32,961 nucleotides of DNA from positions 1 through 32,961 of the forward strand of contig NZ_JADEXU010000089.1 of assembly GCF_015206895.1 (NCBI RefSeq). Direction: 5' to 3'. The stretch comes from Nostoc sp. LEGE 12450 (lineage in GTDB: Bacteria > Cyanobacteriota > Cyanobacteriia > Cyanobacteriales > Nostocaceae). How positions within the stretch are numbered: position 1 is the stretch's first letter; each line of letters begins with the position of its first letter. Both the position numbers and the translations under genes were made by a program. A model generated the notes under the pieces. That model searched no databases and had not been told where the DNA came from. It saw nothing but the letters and a program-made list of their open reading frames with translations. Positions 32,891 to 32,961 of this stretch are shown here, piece by piece.

Positions 32891-32961
32891 ATACCTGACC
32901 TAAATTTTTGCAAAAGATTTTAAAGGATAATAAACCTATTTGAAGTTTTATTAAATAGGGG

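Overview
The window looks like chromosome from a filamentous, probably Nostocales (Nostoc/Anabaena-type) cyanobacterium. The palindrome GCGATCGC (HIP1) occurs more than twenty times, inside and between genes. There is a PetM gene for the cytochrome b6f complex and a Ycf39-type photosystem II assembly factor. Seven-base tandem repeats and small inverted-repeat elements typical of this group fill many gaps. No rRNA, tRNA or CRISPR array was recognised.

Left part (1-3725): NAD kinase, a Ycf39-like atypical SDR protein and the tiny petM lie on the minus strand, and pdxA (vitamin B6 synthesis) diverges from petM. Next (3808-5542) is a three-gene minus-strand block: a rolling-circle plasmid replication initiator of the pC194/Rep_1 type, an unrecognised small protein, and a retropepsin-like protease that overlaps it by ATGA. 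This looks like a captured plasmid module and is the most unusual part of the window. An OmpR-type response regulator and the wreck of a STAND-type HTH gene follow (5691-7191). After them come a cysteine-less rhodanese with an apolipoprotein-like repeat tail, an RNase D-like exonuclease, and two tandem secreted CAP-domain proteins separated by a composite inverted-repeat element.

Middle (11151-19358): a small unknown protein; trpB followed closely by a SAM methyltransferase; an SUI1/eIF1-like protein; a 52-residue Pmp3-family membrane peptide; a beta-carbonic anhydrase; a small cyanobacterial conserved protein; then lpdA and trpC in the same direction. trpB and trpC are therefore dispersed, as is usual in cyanobacteria.

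Right part (19861-32890): a SWIM zinc-finger protein; a TpsB/FhaC-type outer-membrane transporter without a visible partner; a complete FHA-PAS-GAF-GGDEF-EAL cyclic-di-GMP protein whose stop codon lies in the end of a small inverted-repeat element; an HDAC-family deacetylase; a 45-residue membrane peptide; a TerB-like protein; murF translationally coupled to a GNAT acetyltransferase; a small four-helix membrane protein; and a fasciclin-domain protein. Most genes are housekeeping or common cyanobacterial ones. The novelty lies in the Rep/small protein/protease block, decayed genes, and several non-autonomous mobile elements, including one of about 175 bp bounded by a perfect 13-bp direct repeat.
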